Shown one piece after another: positions 53,838 to 63,880 of a DNA stretch of 64,000 nucleotides (position 1 is the stretch's first letter; every line of letters starts with the position of its first letter). This stretch comes from Glycomyces buryatensis (GTDB lineage: Bacteria > Actinomycetota > Actinomycetes > Mycobacteriales > Micromonosporaceae), in contig NZ_STGY01000005.1 in NCBI RefSeq assembly GCF_004912275.1, forward strand, positions 16,428 to 80,427, written 5' to 3'. Made by a program: the position numbers and the translations under genes. The notes beneath the pieces are model-generated. The model searched no databases. It worked only from the letters and a program-made list of their open reading frames with translations, and was not told where the DNA came from.

Positions 53838-55292
53838 TTGACTGACTTGATCAGCGCCTCCGGAGACATCGCCGCCCAGTCGGCTGACGTCCTCGTCATC
53901 GGCGTCTTCGCCGGCGAGGACGCGCCGGTGATCCCCGAGAGCGCCGCGACCTTGGACGCCGCGTTCGGCGGCCGCCTGGCCCAGTCCCTGGCCGCGTTCG
54001 ACAACACCGGCAAAGCCTCCTCCCTGACGCGGCTGCCCGCCCCCGAATCCCTCGACGCGAAGCTGGTCTTCGCCGTCGGCCTCGGCGACGCCGAAGACCT
54101 GGACGACGAGACGCTGCGCCGCGCCGCCGGAACCGCGATCCGGTCGGCGTTCGGCAAGGAGACCGTCGCGCTCGCGTTCGAGGGCGACCCGGAGGCCACC
54201 GCCACCGGCGCCGCCCTGGGCGCCTACAAGTTCGAGGGCTACAAGACCGAGGACAACGGCGACGGCGCCCCCGAGACGATCACGATCCTCGGCGCGGGCG
54301 AGGCCGCCGTGACAAGGGCCGCGATCCTCGCCGAGGGCGTGGCCCTCACCAAGGACTGGGCCGACACCCCCGCGAACCTGCTGCGCCCGCCCACCTTCGC
54401 CATCGAGATCGAGCGGGCCGCGACCGCGGCCGGCATCGAAGTGGAGATCCTGGACGGCGAGGCCCTCTCGGCCGGCGGCTACGGCGGCATCCTCGCCGTC
54501 GGCGGCGGCTCCTCCGCCGAGCCGCGCCTGGTGCGCCTCTCCTACCGGCCCGAAGGCGCGACGGGGCACGTCGCGCTGGTCGGCAAGGGCATCACGTTCG
54601 ACACCGGCGGCATCTCCATCAAGCCCGTCGCGGGCATGTGGGATATGAAGGGCGACATGGCCGGGGCGGCCGCGGTCGTCGGGGCGACGATCGCCGCCGC
54701 GAAGCTCGAGCTCGAGCTGAACGTGACCTGCACGGTGGCGCTGGCGGAGAACATGGTCTCCGGTTCGTCCTACCGCCCTTCCGATGTGGTCACCATCCGC
54801 AATGGGATGACCGTCGAGGTGCTCAACACGGACGCCGAGGGCCGCCTGGTCCTGGCCGACGCGATGTCGCGCGCGCTGGAGGACGAGCCGGACGCGCTCT
54901 ACGACGTGGCCACGCTCACCGGCGGGCAGGTCGTGGCGCTCGGGAAGCGCACGTTCGGGCTGATGGGGACCGATTCCGAGACCGAGCTGGTCCGCCGCAT
55001 CGGGGATCAGACCGGCGAGCGCGGCTGGCCGATGCCGTTCCCCGAGGACATCGTGAAGCTGATGGACTCGTCCATCGCGGACGTCGCCCAGTGCGCGACG
55101 GGCCTGAAGCGGGACGCGCACATGATCCAGGGCGGGGTGTTCCTGTCGAAGTTCGTGCCCGACGAGGTCCCGTGGGCGCATCTCGACATCGCCGGGCCGG
55201 CCGACTCGGACTCGTCGTACGGCTATGTCTCCAAGGGCGCTTCCGGGGTGCCGGTGCGAACGCTCGTGGCGCTGCTGGAGGAATACCAGTAG
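53838..55292 (+). CDS. pepA: Leucyl aminopeptidase (M17)
   Basis: PepA is a hexameric, di-metal M17 aminopeptidase for peptide turnover in the cytosol. The 484 residues have an N-terminal macro-like domain and the catalytic domain with VGKGITFDTGGISIKP (metal Lys, Asp), DMAGAAAVVGA and the signature NTDAEGRLVLADA. TTG start seven bases after AGAAGG. It is divergent from gcvT by 82 bases, an arrangement also seen in streptomycetes, with lpd and sucB beyond. Confidence 0.95.
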   Translation: MTDLISASGDIAAQSADVLVIGVFAGEDAPVIPESAATLDAAFGGRLAQSLAAFDNTGKASSLTRLPAPESLDAKLVFAVGLGDAEDLDDETLRRAAGTAIRSAFGKETVALAFEGDPEATATGAALGAYKFEGYKTEDNGDGAPETITILGAGEAAVTRAAILAEGVALTKDWADTPANLLRPPTFAIEIERAATAAGIEVEILDGEALSAGGYGGILAVGGGSSAEPRLVRLSYRPEGATGHVALVGKGITFDTGGISIKPVAGMWDMKGDMAGAAAVVGATIAAAKLELELNVTCTVALAENMVSGSSYRPSDVVTIRNGMTVEVLNTDAEGRLVLADAMSRALEDEPDALYDVATLTGGQVVALGKRTFGLMGTDSETELVRRIGDQTGERGWPMPFPEDIVKLMDSSIADVAQCATGLKRDAHMIQGGVFLSKFVPDEVPWAHLDIAGPADSDSSYGYVSKGASGVPVRTLVALLEEYQ

Positions 55293-55297
55293 GAAAC

Positions 55298-55372
55298 CGC
55301 CGCACCGTCCCGCGCGGCTCACGATCCGGACATGAACTCCGGCTCACGACCAAGTGGCGGGACGGTGCGGCG
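55298..55372. terminator. Long-loop hairpin between convergent genes
   Basis: A perfect 16-bp stem (55298-55313 with 55357-55372) encloses 43 bases that contain a direct repeat of GGCTCACGA (55316-55324, 55341-55349). It fills the gap between pepA and the convergent small gene, and probably terminates both. Confidence 0.7.
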
Positions 55373-55376
55373 AAAT

Positions 55377-55706
55377 TTACAAGCGGCGCTGCCGCTCCAG
55401 TTTCCTTTTAGCGTCGTAATCGCGCTTACGCTGGGGATATCCGGTTTTCGCGACCTCGTATACCGGGATGTTGTGCTTGCGCCCCAAGGCGAACGCCCCT
55501 GCCGGGCCGTCGACGCGCCGCCGCGTCCACTCCCCGTCGTGGGCGATCAGCATCACCGTCGTCTCGGTGACGGTGGTCTTGGGTTCTACGTAAGCCTCGA
55601 CGCCGGTCCTGGTCTTGATGAACTCCGCCAGATGCCGCTGGTCCGTATTGTCGGACGCGCGGTCCAGGGTGCCGTTGTTCTTCTTCTTCCGTCCAAACAA
55701 GCCCAC
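55377..55706 (-). CDS. Conserved actinobacterial hypothetical protein
   Basis: 109 residues, strongly basic at both ends (MGLFGRKKKNN, YDAKRKLERQRRL), with a small central alpha/beta region (TGVEAYVEPKTTVTETTVMLIAHDGEWTR). The spacing suggests a nucleic-acid- or ribosome-associated protein, but I do not know a function. Small proteins of this type lie by pepA/lpd in other actinobacteria. ATG start. Confidence 0.75.
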   Translation of the reverse strand: MGLFGRKKKNNGTLDRASDNTDQRHLAEFIKTRTGVEAYVEPKTTVTETTVMLIAHDGEWTRRRVDGPAGAFALGRKHNIPVYEVAKTGYPQRKRDYDAKRKLERQRRL

Positions 55707-55920
55707 TGCGGCTCCTTCCGCACCGTTGAGGTGTCAACAATCTAGCGTACACACGCTCGATGAGAGTTGTGTCCAGCCGCACATTGGGGGGACTTTCGGA
55801 AGGCACTCCCGAGGAGTTCAATGGTGTTGCACACTCCAAACCATCGGGTCTCGTCATGAGCGAGCCACGCCCGGTGGAAGGATGGGCCCCGTACCTAAGC
55901 ATCGTTAAGTGGGGAGAGCA

Positions 55921-57309
55921 ATGAGCGACCCGAACGCAGGATACGACGTAGTCATCCTGGGCGGCGGCAGCGGAGGCTACGCGAGCGCGTTCCGCGCTGC
56001 GGAGCTGGGCATGACCGTGGCCCTTATCGAAAAGGACAAGGTCGGCGGCACCTGTCTGCACCGTGGTTGCATCCCCACGAAGGCGCTACTGCACGCCGGC
56101 GAGGTCGCCGACACCACTCGCGACTCCGAGGACTTCGGCGTTCTGGCCGAGTTCAAGGGCATCGACATGGCCGCCGTCAACAAGTACAAAGACGGCATCG
56201 TCGCCAAGATGTACAAGGGCCTCCAGGGCCTGTTCAAGGCCAACAAGGTCGACATCATCAACGGCACCGGCAAGCTCGTCGGCCCGAACACGATCGCGGT
56301 CGACAACGGCCGGACCGTCACCGGCAAGCACCTCGTCCTCGCCACCGGGTCCTACTCCAAGACCCTCCCGGGCCTGGACATCGACGGCGACAGGATCATC
56401 ACCTCCGAGCACGCGCTCGAACTCACCGAGCTGCCGAAGAAGGCCATCGTCATCGGCGGCGGCGTCATCGGCGTCGAGTTCGCCTCCGCCTGGAAGTCCC
56501 TGGGCGTCGAGGTCGAGATCATCGAGGGTCTCCCCCGCCTCGTCGCGGCCGAGGACGCCGACACCTCCAAGCAGCTGGAGCGCGCGTTCCGCAAGCGCGG
56601 CATCAAGTTCCACACCGGCAAGTTCTTCGAGAAGGTCGAGAAGACCGCCTCGGGCGTCCAGGTCACCATCGCCGGCGGCACCGTCGTCGAGGGCGACGTC
56701 GTGCTCGTCGCGGTCGGGCGCGGCCCGGTCACCGCGAACTGCGGCTACGAGGACCAGGGCGTCAACATGGACCGCGGGTTCGTCCTCACCGACGAGAACC
56801 TGCTGACCAACCTTCCGAACGTCTACGCCGTCGGCGACATCGTCCCGGGCATTCAGCTCGCCCACCGCGGCTTCGCGCAGGGCATCTTCGTGGCCGAGCA
56901 CATCGCGGGCCTGAACCCGGTGCCGATCGACGAGACCGGCATTCCGCGCGTGACCTTCACCGAGCCCGAGGTGGCCTCCATGGGCCTCAACGAGGACAAG
57001 GCGAAGGAGCAGTACGGCGCCGAGAACATCAAGACGGTCAACTACAACCTCGCCGGGAACGGCAAGTCGAACATCCTCAGGACCCAGGGCTTCATCAAGC
57101 TCGTCGCGGTCGAGGACGGTCCGATCGTGGGCATCCACATGGTCGGCGCCCGCATCTCCGAGCAGATCGGGGAGGCGGAGCTGATCTACAACTGGGAGGG
57201 CTACGCCAACGATGTGGCGCAGCTGATCCACATGCACCCGACCCAGAACGAGGCGATCGGCGAGGCCGCCATGGCCCTCGCCGGCAAGCCGCTGCACGTC
57301 CACGACTGA
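55921..57309 (+). CDS. lpdA: Dihydrolipoyl dehydrogenase
   Basis: The E3 flavoenzyme reoxidises dihydrolipoamide for pyruvate/2-oxoglutarate dehydrogenase and glycine cleavage. 462 residues: [20 protein letters not shown] (FAD), [15 protein letters not shown] with the redox Cys pair, [15 protein letters not shown] (NAD), [10 protein letters not shown], and the C-terminal [13 protein letters not shown] with the His-Glu dyad. ATG 55921 follows GGGGAGAG; a GTG four codons earlier lacks a site. It lies 34 bases before sucB, so E3 and E2 are cotranscribed. Confidence 0.97.
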   Translation: MSDPNAGYDVVILGGGSGGYASAFRAAELGMTVALIEKDKVGGTCLHRGCIPTKALLHAGEVADTTRDSEDFGVLAEFKGIDMAAVNKYKDGIVAKMYKGLQGLFKANKVDIINGTGKLVGPNTIAVDNGRTVTGKHLVLATGSYSKTLPGLDIDGDRIITSEHALELTELPKKAIVIGGGVIGVEFASAWKSLGVEVEIIEGLPRLVAAEDADTSKQLERAFRKRGIKFHTGKFFEKVEKTASGVQVTIAGGTVVEGDVVLVAVGRGPVTANCGYEDQGVNMDRGFVLTDENLLTNLPNVYAVGDIVPGIQLAHRGFAQGIFVAEHIAGLNPVPIDETGIPRVTFTEPEVASMGLNEDKAKEQYGAENIKTVNYNLAGNGKSNILRTQGFIKLVAVEDGPIVGIHMVGARISEQIGEAELIYNWEGYANDVAQLIHMHPTQNEAIGEAAMALAGKPLHVHD

Positions 57310-57343
57310 GACTAGACACGACACACAGGAGTTGAACGAAACG

Positions 57344-59077
57344 ATGTCGACATCGGTAACGATGCCCGCCCTCGGTGAATCGGTCACCGAGGGGACCGTG
57401 ACCCAGTGGCTGAAGAAGGAGGGCGACACCGTCGAGGTCGACGAGCCCTTGCTCGAAGTCTCGACCGACAAGGTCGACACCGAGGTGCCTTCCCCGGTCG
57501 CCGGCGTGGTCCTGAAGATCGTGGCCGCCGAGGACGCGGAGGTCGAGATCGGCGGCGTGCTCGCGATCATCGGCGACCCGTCCGAGGCCTCCGGGGACGC
57601 CCCGGCCGCCGCCCCGACTCCGGAGCCCGCCGCTCCGGCCCAGGAGCCGCTGCCGACGCCCGAGGCCGCGGGGCCCGCCGAGCCCGAGGCTGCGAAGCCC
57701 GCGGCGTCCTCCGGTCCGGCCGAGGGCACCGAGGTGCTGCTGCCCGAGCTGGGCGAGTCGGTCACCGACGGCACCGTGACGACCTGGCTCAAGGCCGTCG
57801 GCGACACCGTTGAGATGGACGAGCCGCTGCTGGAGATCTCGACTGACAAGGTCGACACCGAGATTCCGTCCCCGGCCGCCGGCACGCTGCTGGAGATCCG
57901 GGTCGCGGAGGACGAGACGGCCGATGTCGGCTCCGTCCTGGCGATCATCGGCTCCGGTTCCGCCGCTCCCGCGGCGGCCCCGGCCGCCGAGCCGACGCCG
58001 TCGGTGACCTCCGAGCCCGAGTCGGAGCCCGCTTCGGCCCAGGCCGAGGGGACGCCGACCAAGCCGGCCCCGGCCGTGCCGGAGTCCGTTCCGGCGACCC
58101 CGGCCCAGCCGGAGTCCGCTCCGGCCCCGACCGTGCCGTCCGCCGAGAAGCCTTCGAGCTCCTACGTCACGCCGCTGGTGCGCAAGCTGGCCGGCGACAA
58201 CGACGTGGACCTGGCCGACGTCACCGGCACCGGTGTCGGCGGTCGCGTCCGCAAGCAGGACGTGCAGGCCGTCATCGACGCCAAGCAGGCCCCGGCTCCG
58301 GAGCCCGCTGCCGCGCCCGCCAAGGCGGCCCCGGCCAAGGCCGAGGTCAGCCCGCTGCGCGGACGCACCGAGAAGATGTCGCGGCTGCGCCAGGTGGCGG
58401 CCAAGGCCCTGCTTCAGTCCATGACCACGATGGCCCAGCTGACCACGGTCCGCGAAGTCGACGTGACCAAGGTGGCGAAGCTGCGCGCGGCCAAGAAGGA
58501 CGAGTTCCTCGCCCGCCACGGCGTCAAGCTCTCCTTCCTGCCGTTCTTCTCGATCGCCGCGATCGAGGCGCTCCAGCAGTACCCGATCATCAACGCCTCC
58601 ATGAACATGGAGGAGAAGACGATCACCTACCCCGAGGCCGAGAACGTCGGCTTCGCGGTGGACACGCCGAAGGGCCTGCTCGTCCCGGTCGTCAAGAACG
58701 CGGGCGACCTGAACATCCCGGGTCTGGCCAAGCGGATCGCCGACATCGCCGACAAGGCTCGCACTGGCGGCCTGGCTCCCGACGACCTGTCCGGCGGGAC
58801 CTTCTCGATCACCAACACCGGTTCGGTCGGCGCGCTGTTCGACACGCCGATCGTGCCGCTGGGCCAGTCCGCGATCCTCGGCACCGCCGCGATCGTCAAG
58901 CGGCCCAGGGTCATCAACGACCCCGAGCTGGGCGAGATCATCGCGGTGCGTTCGATCATGCACCTGACGCTGAGCTACGACCACCGGCTCATCGACGGCG
59001 CCGACGCCGCCCGTTACCTCGCGGCGGTCACCGAGCGCATCGAGGCCGGCAACTTCGAGCACCAGCTGGGCCTGTAA
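57344..59077 (+). CDS. sucB: Dihydrolipoamide acyltransferase (E2), two lipoyl domains
   Basis: 577 residues. Two lipoyl domains (about 1-77 and 125-200), each with the lipoylated lysine in [11 protein letters not shown] or [11 protein letters not shown], are separated by Ala/Pro linkers. An E3-binding domain ([20 protein letters not shown], about 267-300) and the acyltransferase core follow, with the active-site [17 protein letters not shown]. Actinobacterial E2 proteins of this type usually serve pyruvate dehydrogenase as well as the 2-oxoglutarate complex, so sucB is a name of convenience. ATG 57344 is preferred; AGGAG is 12 bases upstream, and a TTG four codons earlier overlaps it. lipB and lipA, often next, are absent here. 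Confidence 0.94.
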   Translation: MSTSVTMPALGESVTEGTVTQWLKKEGDTVEVDEPLLEVSTDKVDTEVPSPVAGVVLKIVAAEDAEVEIGGVLAIIGDPSEASGDAPAAAPTPEPAAPAQEPLPTPEAAGPAEPEAAKPAASSGPAEGTEVLLPELGESVTDGTVTTWLKAVGDTVEMDEPLLEISTDKVDTEIPSPAAGTLLEIRVAEDETADVGSVLAIIGSGSAAPAAAPAAEPTPSVTSEPESEPASAQAEGTPTKPAPAVPESVPATPAQPESAPAPTVPSAEKPSSSYVTPLVRKLAGDNDVDLADVTGTGVGGRVRKQDVQAVIDAKQAPAPEPAAAPAKAAPAKAEVSPLRGRTEKMSRLRQVAAKALLQSMTTMAQLTTVREVDVTKVAKLRAAKKDEFLARHGVKLSFLPFFSIAAIEALQQYPIINASMNMEEKTITYPEAENVGFAVDTPKGLLVPVVKNAGDLNIPGLAKRIADIADKARTGGLAPDDLSGGTFSITNTGSVGALFDTPIVPLGQSAILGTAAIVKRPRVINDPELGEIIAVRSIMHLTLSYDHRLIDGADAARYLAAVTERIEAGNFEHQLGL

Positions 59078-59091
59078 GGGCCGAAGCAAGA

Positions 59092-59143
59092 CAGCGCCGA
59101 GGGGGCGCGGAGGGCATTCGCCTTCCGCGCCCCCTCGGCGCTG
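59092..59143 (+). terminator. Very strong sucB terminator
   Basis: A 23-pair stem with one G-T pair (59092-59114 with 59121-59143) and a 6-base loop, starting 15 bases past the sucB stop. Confidence 0.9.
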
Positions 59144-59376
59144 TACCGGTATGGCATTTGGGGACGAAGCGCCGTTGCGTCCACCCGATTCCCGTGCGCC
59201 GTGATTCGTCCCGTTCGTCTTATCCCCCAACGGGAGGCGACCCGACCCCCACCTCGGCGCGATCCCGGCTGGACGGTCTCGTCATCTTGTATTGACCACC
59301 CGTAACCCGGCAACTAGTGTCCTCGTTGTTCCTGCAACCCACCTTTTGTGACCCCGCGCGGAAGTAAGGAACTCGG

Positions 59377-59808
59377 ATGTCAATCGAGTACAACGAGATT
59401 CTCGCAATGCTGATGGAGAAGCGCCCGGAATTCGCGACCGAGCTCTACAACGCGACAGAAGGCCCCGACCTCCCCGCCTACGACAGCATCGCGATCAACC
59501 GCAAGAGCATGATCCTGCCCCACCAACCCGACCGCCTGCGCGTATGCCCGCTCGCCAACTACTCCATGGCCGGAGAGCGAGTGTTCGCGCTGCTCTTCGA
59601 CGCGGTCCTCGCCCCGGACTCCGACCAGGCCGAGGCCTGGCTCCAGTTCATCACCGACACCCAACGGACCCTCAGCTGCATGGTCGCGTTCGTAGTCCTG
59701 TGCCGCGACCTCCCGACAGCGCGTTGGGCGCTCGCGTACAGCACCGTCGGCGACATCGGCTGTTACGTTCTGCCCGTGGTGATTCCGTCGCTCCTGGCAA
59801 GGGCCTGA
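59377..59808 (+). CDS. Hypothetical protein, 143 residues
   Basis: I do not recognise it. It has a helical, acidic N-terminus (MSIEYNEILAMLMEKRPEF) and a central PDRLRVCPLANYSMAGERVFALLF. The hydrophobic C-terminal half (CMVAFVVLCRDLPTARW, CYVLPVVIPSLLARA) may be buried or membrane-associated. ATG start after AGTAAGGAAC. It is preceded by about 230 bases with no other feature (59144-59376), presumably its promoter. The next gene follows after 80 bases on the same strand. Confidence 0.65.
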   Translation: MSIEYNEILAMLMEKRPEFATELYNATEGPDLPAYDSIAINRKSMILPHQPDRLRVCPLANYSMAGERVFALLFDAVLAPDSDQAEAWLQFITDTQRTLSCMVAFVVLCRDLPTARWALAYSTVGDIGCYVLPVVIPSLLARA

Positions 59809-59888
59809 CACGGCCCTCGCCGCCCTCCCCGCCTGGCGGCGGGGCCATAATCCATTGCGGCCCCGCGTCTCTCACGCCAGACTGGGGC

Positions 59889-60860
59889 ATGTCCGATTTC
59901 GACGAACCAGTCCCCTACGACGCCACCGCCGTCCGCCCCGCCTACGAGACCCTTCCGGCCGCCGTGCAGGCCCGCATCGAGAAGGAACTGGGTGGGCGAC
60001 CCACGGCGATCACGATGGCCGGCGGGGGCTTCACCGGAGGCTTCGCGGCGAAGCTCCGCACCGAATCGGGCGCCGAGCTCTTCATCAAGGCCGTCGGAGC
60101 GGACAAGCCGTACGTGCATCGCGCCTACGTCCAGGAGGCGCGCATCAATCCCGCACTGCCGGAAGGACTTCCGGCCCCGAGGCTGGAATTCTCCGTCGAT
60201 GTGGCCGACTGGACGGTTCTGGGCTTCGAAGCGGTGGAAGGGCGTGCTCTGGCCCTCCCGATGAGCGCGGAGTCCCTCCAGCTCATGCTGAACGCCTGGG
60301 CGGAGGCGGCCGCCCTCCTCACCCCGGCCCCGCAGCAGCTTCTGGACCTGGGCGTCAGCGCCGTCCCGATAGACGAATCGCTCCAGCGTTTCAAGGGAGT
60401 GGCGGCGGGAGACGTGGCCCCGTTCTGGCTGCCGCCGGCCCTGGAAGGACGAGTGGACCAACTGGCGGAGCTCGATGCGGGCATAGACGAGGCGCTCCAG
60501 GCCGACTCGGTCATGCACTTCGATCTGCGACCGGACAATATGATCCTCGGAACCGACCGCGCCTGGATCTGCGACTGGAACTGGCTCCAGGTCCACGCCA
60601 CCTGGTTCGACACGGCCTGCTTCCTGGTGGCGGCACACGGGGACGGACACGACGCGGAATCCCTGTTCTGGTCCCACCCGACCGCCAAGGGCGTATCGCA
60701 GGACCAGCTGGACACCGGACTGGCGGCGATCACTGGCTACTACCTGGCGCAGTCCATGGAGGACTTGATCCCGGGAGTGTCCCCCTACATCCGCAAGCAC
60801 CAGCGATGGAGCGGCATAGCGGTGGCCGACTGGCTGGCCGCAAGACGAGGCTGGAACTAG
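59889..60860 (+). CDS. APH-type phosphotransferase family protein
   Basis: A 323-residue protein of the aminoglycoside/choline kinase fold: GGGFTGGFAAKLRT (nucleotide loop), LFIKAVG (Lys), VMHFDLRPDNMIL (catalytic HxDxxxxN) and WICDWNW (metal Asp). Both key motifs are intact. Such proteins phosphorylate small molecules; resistance should not be assumed. ATG 59889; upstream the frame is shadow of the preceding gene. Confidence 0.85.
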   Translation: MSDFDEPVPYDATAVRPAYETLPAAVQARIEKELGGRPTAITMAGGGFTGGFAAKLRTESGAELFIKAVGADKPYVHRAYVQEARINPALPEGLPAPRLEFSVDVADWTVLGFEAVEGRALALPMSAESLQLMLNAWAEAAALLTPAPQQLLDLGVSAVPIDESLQRFKGVAAGDVAPFWLPPALEGRVDQLAELDAGIDEALQADSVMHFDLRPDNMILGTDRAWICDWNWLQVHATWFDTACFLVAAHGDGHDAESLFWSHPTAKGVSQDQLDTGLAAITGYYLAQSMEDLIPGVSPYIRKHQRWSGIAVADWLAARRGWN

Positions 60861-60918
60861 TGTCCACATATCAAGAACATTCTTCCATTCAGTGAGACGA
60901 TGGAGGTAGGTTGTCGTC

Positions 60919-61989
60919 ATGGCAAGAGAGTCGGCAACCTACATCCACGGCCACCACGAATCGGTCCTGCGCTCGCATTCCTGGCGCACCGCCGAGAACT
61001 CGGCCGCATACCTCCTGCCGCATCTGAAGGCGGACCACCGAATCCTCGACATCGGCTGCGGCCCCGGCACCATCACGGCCGACCTGGCCGAACGGGTCCC
61101 GAACGGCCACGTGACGGGAGCGGATCGCGCAGAGACCATTGTGGACCAATCCAGGAATCTGACAGCCGAACGATGCCTGACCAACGTCGACTTCACCGTG
61201 GCCGACGTCCACGCCCTGGAGTTCGAGGACGACACCTTCGACATCGTCCACGCCCACCAAGTCCTCCAACATGTGGGAGACCCCGTCCAAGCTTTGGAGG
61301 AGATGCGCCGGGTGACCAAGCCCGGCGGCATCGTGGCGGCCAGGGACAGCGACTATGCGGCCTTCACCTGGTTTCCGGGGTCCCGGGGATTGACCGACTG
61401 GCTCGACCTCTATGAGCGAGTGGCCCGAGCCGGAGGAGGAGAGCCGGACGCGGGTCGCAGGCTGAAGTCCTGGGCATTGAAGGCCGGATTCTCGGAAGCA
61501 TCCGTGGAGGCCACGTCCTCTACTTGGACCTTCGCGAATGAGGAGGACCGCCGTTGGTGGGGCGACTTGTGGAAGGACCGGAGTCTGCACTCCGACTTCG
61601 CCAAGCAGGCGGTAGCGGGCGGTCACGCAGTCCAGGAAGAACTGCAAGCAATCTCGGACGCATGGAAGGCCTGGGGCGAGGCGGAGGAATCCTGGCTGAT
61701 GATCCCCCACGGCGAAATCCTCTGCCGGGCCTCGATCCAGTTAGGTCAGACGGCTGCGGGCCTGGTGGTGTCGAGGGTTGCCGGCTCCGGCCCGTCCCAC
61801 TCGACCTTCAAACATCAGCGACGCAGCGGTGGCGAACCTCTCGGGCGGGAGTTCTCGGCGCCCCGCCCCGTGCTTCTCGAACTTCAGGCATCAGCGACGG
61901 AAGAGCGGAGAGGGGCGCCCGCGCGACACGCCCGACCGCAGGGTACATGGCCATTGAGCTGGGAAAACACTGCCACATTCACCCGTTAG
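60919..61989 (+). CDS. SAM-dependent class I methyltransferase with an abnormal tail
   Basis: The first ~275 residues are a UbiE/Methyltransf_11-type enzyme: ILDIGCGPGTITADLAERV (SAM motif I), GADRAE (II), DVHALEFEDDTFDIVHAH (III), VLQHVGDPVQALEEMRRVTKPGG. Relatives end near WLMIPHGEILCRA (about 273). Here the frame continues about 80 residues of Arg/Ser/Gly/Pro-rich sequence, in which two stretches of DNA near 61806 and 61881 repeat (both CATCAGCGACG). A TAG lies in another frame at 61743, just past the expected end. A frameshift or lost stop is likely; the enzyme core is intact. Substrate unknown. Confidence 0.83.
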   Translation: MARESATYIHGHHESVLRSHSWRTAENSAAYLLPHLKADHRILDIGCGPGTITADLAERVPNGHVTGADRAETIVDQSRNLTAERCLTNVDFTVADVHALEFEDDTFDIVHAHQVLQHVGDPVQALEEMRRVTKPGGIVAARDSDYAAFTWFPGSRGLTDWLDLYERVARAGGGEPDAGRRLKSWALKAGFSEASVEATSSTWTFANEEDRRWWGDLWKDRSLHSDFAKQAVAGGHAVQEELQAISDAWKAWGEAEESWLMIPHGEILCRASIQLGQTAAGLVVSRVAGSGPSHSTFKHQRRSGGEPLGREFSAPRPVLLELQASATEERRGAPARHARPQGTWPLSWENTATFTR

Positions 61990-62104
61990 GGTGATGCATC
62001 CCGACCGTCCCCATGAGATCATTGATATAGGACAGGACGACTGAAACCGTCTGAATGTTCGACTTCGATTTCAGGCACTCGTGTCATTCGAGGAGGTGGA
62101 AGGC

Positions 62105-63880
62105 ATGGCACCTACGAGCACCGGTTCTGACCGGCGATCCAAGTCCGAAGCCATTCACACCGAACTCGATGCCTTCGCCACCACCATGAATGCCGTCCAC
62201 GCCGCTGCCCTTGCCCAGGTGATCACCGCCAAGGACTGGAACATCCACCGCGATGTGGACGGCTACTCCAGCCTCGGGGATTGGCTCGTCACCGTCTTCG
62301 GGTTCGGCCGGGCCAGCGCTTATGAGATCGCGGCGATCGCGAGGCTGTCCAGGAAGTTCACGGTCCTTGCCGAGGCCGCCACCACGGGATCGGCGCGGGT
62401 CGATCAGGTCGCCTGCGCGGTCCGGTTCCTGGACCGCACCCCGGTTCTGCGGCAGGTCGTCAGACTGCCCTACCGGGAGCCGCTGGCCTCCCCCTTCGAC
62501 CCCGAGGTGTCGTGCCCGACTCCGGAGCACCTGATCACCCAGTACTGCCGGCATGCCTCCCGGGCGGAGTTGGAAGCCCATCTGGCCCAGGTCGAGGCCG
62601 CCTCCGCCGAGAACGCCGAACTGTTCGAAGACCTCACCGAGGCGTCCTTGCAGCGGTTGGAGATCACGCGTCTGGGCACGGGCATGTGGGCCCTGGACGG
62701 GCTCTTGTCGGCCGACACGGGCGCCATGTTCGACAAGTTGCTGAAGACCGCCGTTCCCCCGCCTCGTCAGGGCGACAAGGACACTGATGAGGTTCTGCCC
62801 GCTCAGGCGAACCGCGATGCCGAAGCACTCCACCAGCTCCTCGCCCGAGACGCCGCCTCCGGCAACGCCCCCACCCGGCACGGCCACACCGCCACCCTGA
62901 ACCTGACGGTGGACATCGAGACGTTGCAGGGCAAGGACACCGGTCGCCTTCCCCTCCTTGAAGGCAGGCCCATCTCCCTCGCGAGGGCCCGCCTTCTGGC
63001 CTGCGAAGGTCTGGTCATCCCCTCGGTGTTCGACTACTCCGCTGGTGAGGCCGTCGAACTCGGCCGCGCCGCCCGCCTCCCCAACACCGCGCTCCGTCGG
63101 AAGCTGGAGCTTGAGCAGCAGGGAGGGTGCGCCTGGTCCGGTTGTTCGCGCCCGGTCGCGTGGACCGAGGCGCACCACATTGTGCATTGGGCCGATGGTG
63201 GGAAGTCGAACGCCGACAACCTGATCCTGCTGTGCCGGTTCCACCACGGCCGCATCCACACTCCCGGCTGGGAAGTCACCAAGACCGGCCCCGGGCAGGC
63301 CCTGATCGTCCACCACGATGGCCACCAGGCTGCCCCGGCCGACCTCGGCGAATACGCCGATGGCAATGGCTGCGGCTGCGCGGACTACCGCACGGACGCC
63401 GACCTGGACGCCGAGTTCGAAAGCGACATCGCGAACATCTTCCCCACGGGTCTCTACCCCGAGGAACAGGCACCGAAGCTCCGAGACGAGCTCAGGGGCA
63501 TCGCACTCGAAGCCGAACGGCGCGAGGACGAAGCCGCGATCAGAGCGGCACGGGCCAAAGCACGGGAACGGTTCACGAATCCCGCCAAGGCGAACGATCT
63601 GCAACCTCCGGCTGTGGCCCCGGCATCACCGGCCGCAACAATGCCAATGAGCAGGGAAGCCATGAAGGAGATCGACCACGACCCGCCACCCTTCTTAGGC
63701 CGCCCGGCACGGCAACGTGCCGGGGAGCGCACCTCACATAGCGCTCAAGCCCGACCCCCGAAGCGGGGATCGGGCCCCTCGGCATGCCTGGGGTTTGTAT
63801 CCCCCGACCCCGGCCTCGATCCCGGCAACCCGGCAGCGCACCAGCCAGCCAGCCAGCCACCAAAGTCTCTCCATCGTTGA
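62105..63880 (+). CDS. DUF222/HNH-endonuclease protein (13E12 repeat family)
   Basis: 591 residues from ATG 62105 (GAGGAGG eight bases upstream). The N-terminal DUF222 domain (about 10-310; SLGDWLVTVFGFGRASAYE, LSADTGAMFDKLL) is followed by an HNH nuclease motif (about 340-385): CAWSGCSRPVAWTEAHHIVHW, then GGKSNADNLILLCRFHHGRIH, with the zinc cysteines and catalytic His. The family is dispersed and highly multicopy in actinobacteria; its function is unproven. The last ~60 codons are low-complexity and cover two terminator-like hairpins and a CCAG tetramer repeat (63841-63858). In a neighbouring frame a TAG lies at 63696, so the original stop may have been lost. Confidence 0.85.
   Translation: MAPTSTGSDRRSKSEAIHTELDAFATTMNAVHAAALAQVITAKDWNIHRDVDGYSSLGDWLVTVFGFGRASAYEIAAIARLSRKFTVLAEAATTGSARVDQVACAVRFLDRTPVLRQVVRLPYREPLASPFDPEVSCPTPEHLITQYCRHASRAELEAHLAQVEAASAENAELFEDLTEASLQRLEITRLGTGMWALDGLLSADTGAMFDKLLKTAVPPPRQGDKDTDEVLPAQANRDAEALHQLLARDAASGNAPTRHGHTATLNLTVDIETLQGKDTGRLPLLEGRPISLARARLLACEGLVIPSVFDYSAGEAVELGRAARLPNTALRRKLELEQQGGCAWSGCSRPVAWTEAHHIVHWADGGKSNADNLILLCRFHHGRIHTPGWEVTKTGPGQALIVHHDGHQAAPADLGEYADGNGCGCADYRTDADLDAEFESDIANIFPTGLYPEEQAPKLRDELRGIALEAERREDEAAIRAARAKARERFTNPAKANDLQPPAVAPASPAATMPMSREAMKEIDHDPPPFLGRPARQRAGERTSHSAQARPPKRGSGPSACLGFVSPDPGLDPGNPAAHQPASQPPKSLHR
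63703..63775 (+). terminator. Two hairpins within the HNH gene's tail
   Basis: A perfect 9-bp stem with GCAA tetraloop (63703-63711 with 63716-63724), and a second stem with 10 of 11 pairs (63749-63759 with 63765-63775). They look like a tandem terminator now covered by coding sequence. Confidence 0.6.

Noticed and set aside
52655..54205. 516-residue GcvT with an N-terminal domain
   Set aside because: The first 150 residues are antisense shadow of pepA; T-protein homology begins at the ATG at 53755.
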